This document shows positions 63,901-64,000 of a stretch of 64,000 bases of DNA, piece by piece. The stretch comes from Salvelinus alpinus (Eukaryota > Chordata > Actinopteri > Salmoniformes > Salmonidae): positions 1,750,663-1,814,662 of the forward strand of contig NC_092089.1 of assembly GCF_045679555.1 (NCBI RefSeq), written 5' to 3'. Each line of letters starts with the position of its first letter. Position 1 is the first letter of the stretch. Below the pieces are notes generated by a model. The model had not been told where the DNA came from and did no database searches. It saw nothing but the letters and a program-made list of their open reading frames with translations. The position numbers were made by a program, and so were the translations under genes.

Positions 63901-64000
63901 TCTGTTCATCTGTCAGCTCCTTCCATCCCTCTCAGCCTTCGCTTCCTCCCTCCAAGAAAAAGACAATCACTACGGAATGTTCTACCGTATTCTCTTTGAT

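Overview
This window is nuclear DNA from a salmonid fish (Salmo, Oncorhynchus or a relative). The evidence is two HpaI-type tRNA-derived SINEs, several decayed Tc1-like transposon families typical of salmonids, foldback MITEs, L2-like and other LINE remnants, and very long dinucleotide and minisatellite arrays. Genes are split by GT-AG introns. No bacterial, organellar or CRISPR features are present.

Two multi-exon protein genes converge. On the + strand, 18216..35759 encodes an ASH1L-like protein (model of 2076 residues, 11 coding exons, every splice phase consistent). On the - strand, 61121..43604 encodes a RUSC1-like RUN and SH3 adaptor (model of 1969 residues from the ATG at 61052, 11 coding exons, all phases consistent). 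RUSC1 and ASH1L are neighbours in mammals (human 1q22), which supports both names. A possible mitochondrial-leader first exon on the - strand near 5.5 kb, divergent from ash1l, may be the next gene of that block (DAP3 is a candidate, weakly supported).

The main discovery is in the ASH1L-like gene. It keeps the N-terminal conserved blocks, four AT-hooks, the block just before the AWS/SET region, the post-SET linker, the FVLKHHVFL block and a C-terminal tail. The exons for AWS, SET, post-SET, bromodomain, PHD and BAH are absent, and the flanking exons join in frame across short introns. This looks like a catalytically dead, reader-less ASH1L paralogue, plausibly one of the duplicates from the salmonid genome duplication, retained as a DNA-binding scaffold or caught early in decay.

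Layout: 1-5.5 kb, nested Tc1 elements, a TTAA-flanked element and a LINE tail. 5.5-8 kb, probable divergent promoter region with candidate first exons. 8.5-12.4 kb, a 2.3-kb TIR element carrying a SINE and a solo-LTR-like insertion, then another Tc1. 13.1-15.6 kb, a LINE with a long open reverse transcriptase frame. 16.4-17.7 kb, minisatellite and microsatellites. 18.2-35.8 kb, the ash1l-like gene with arrays and LINEs in its introns. 36-38.4 kb, 3' UTR with MITEs and a SINE. 38.8-43.6 kb, probable rusc1 3' UTR or intergenic DNA. 43.6-61.1 kb, rusc1 with at least seven tandem arrays in its introns. 61.3-62.4 kb, a hAT remnant with an 8-bp target duplication. 62.8-64 kb, a SINE and the rusc1 first exon and promoter.
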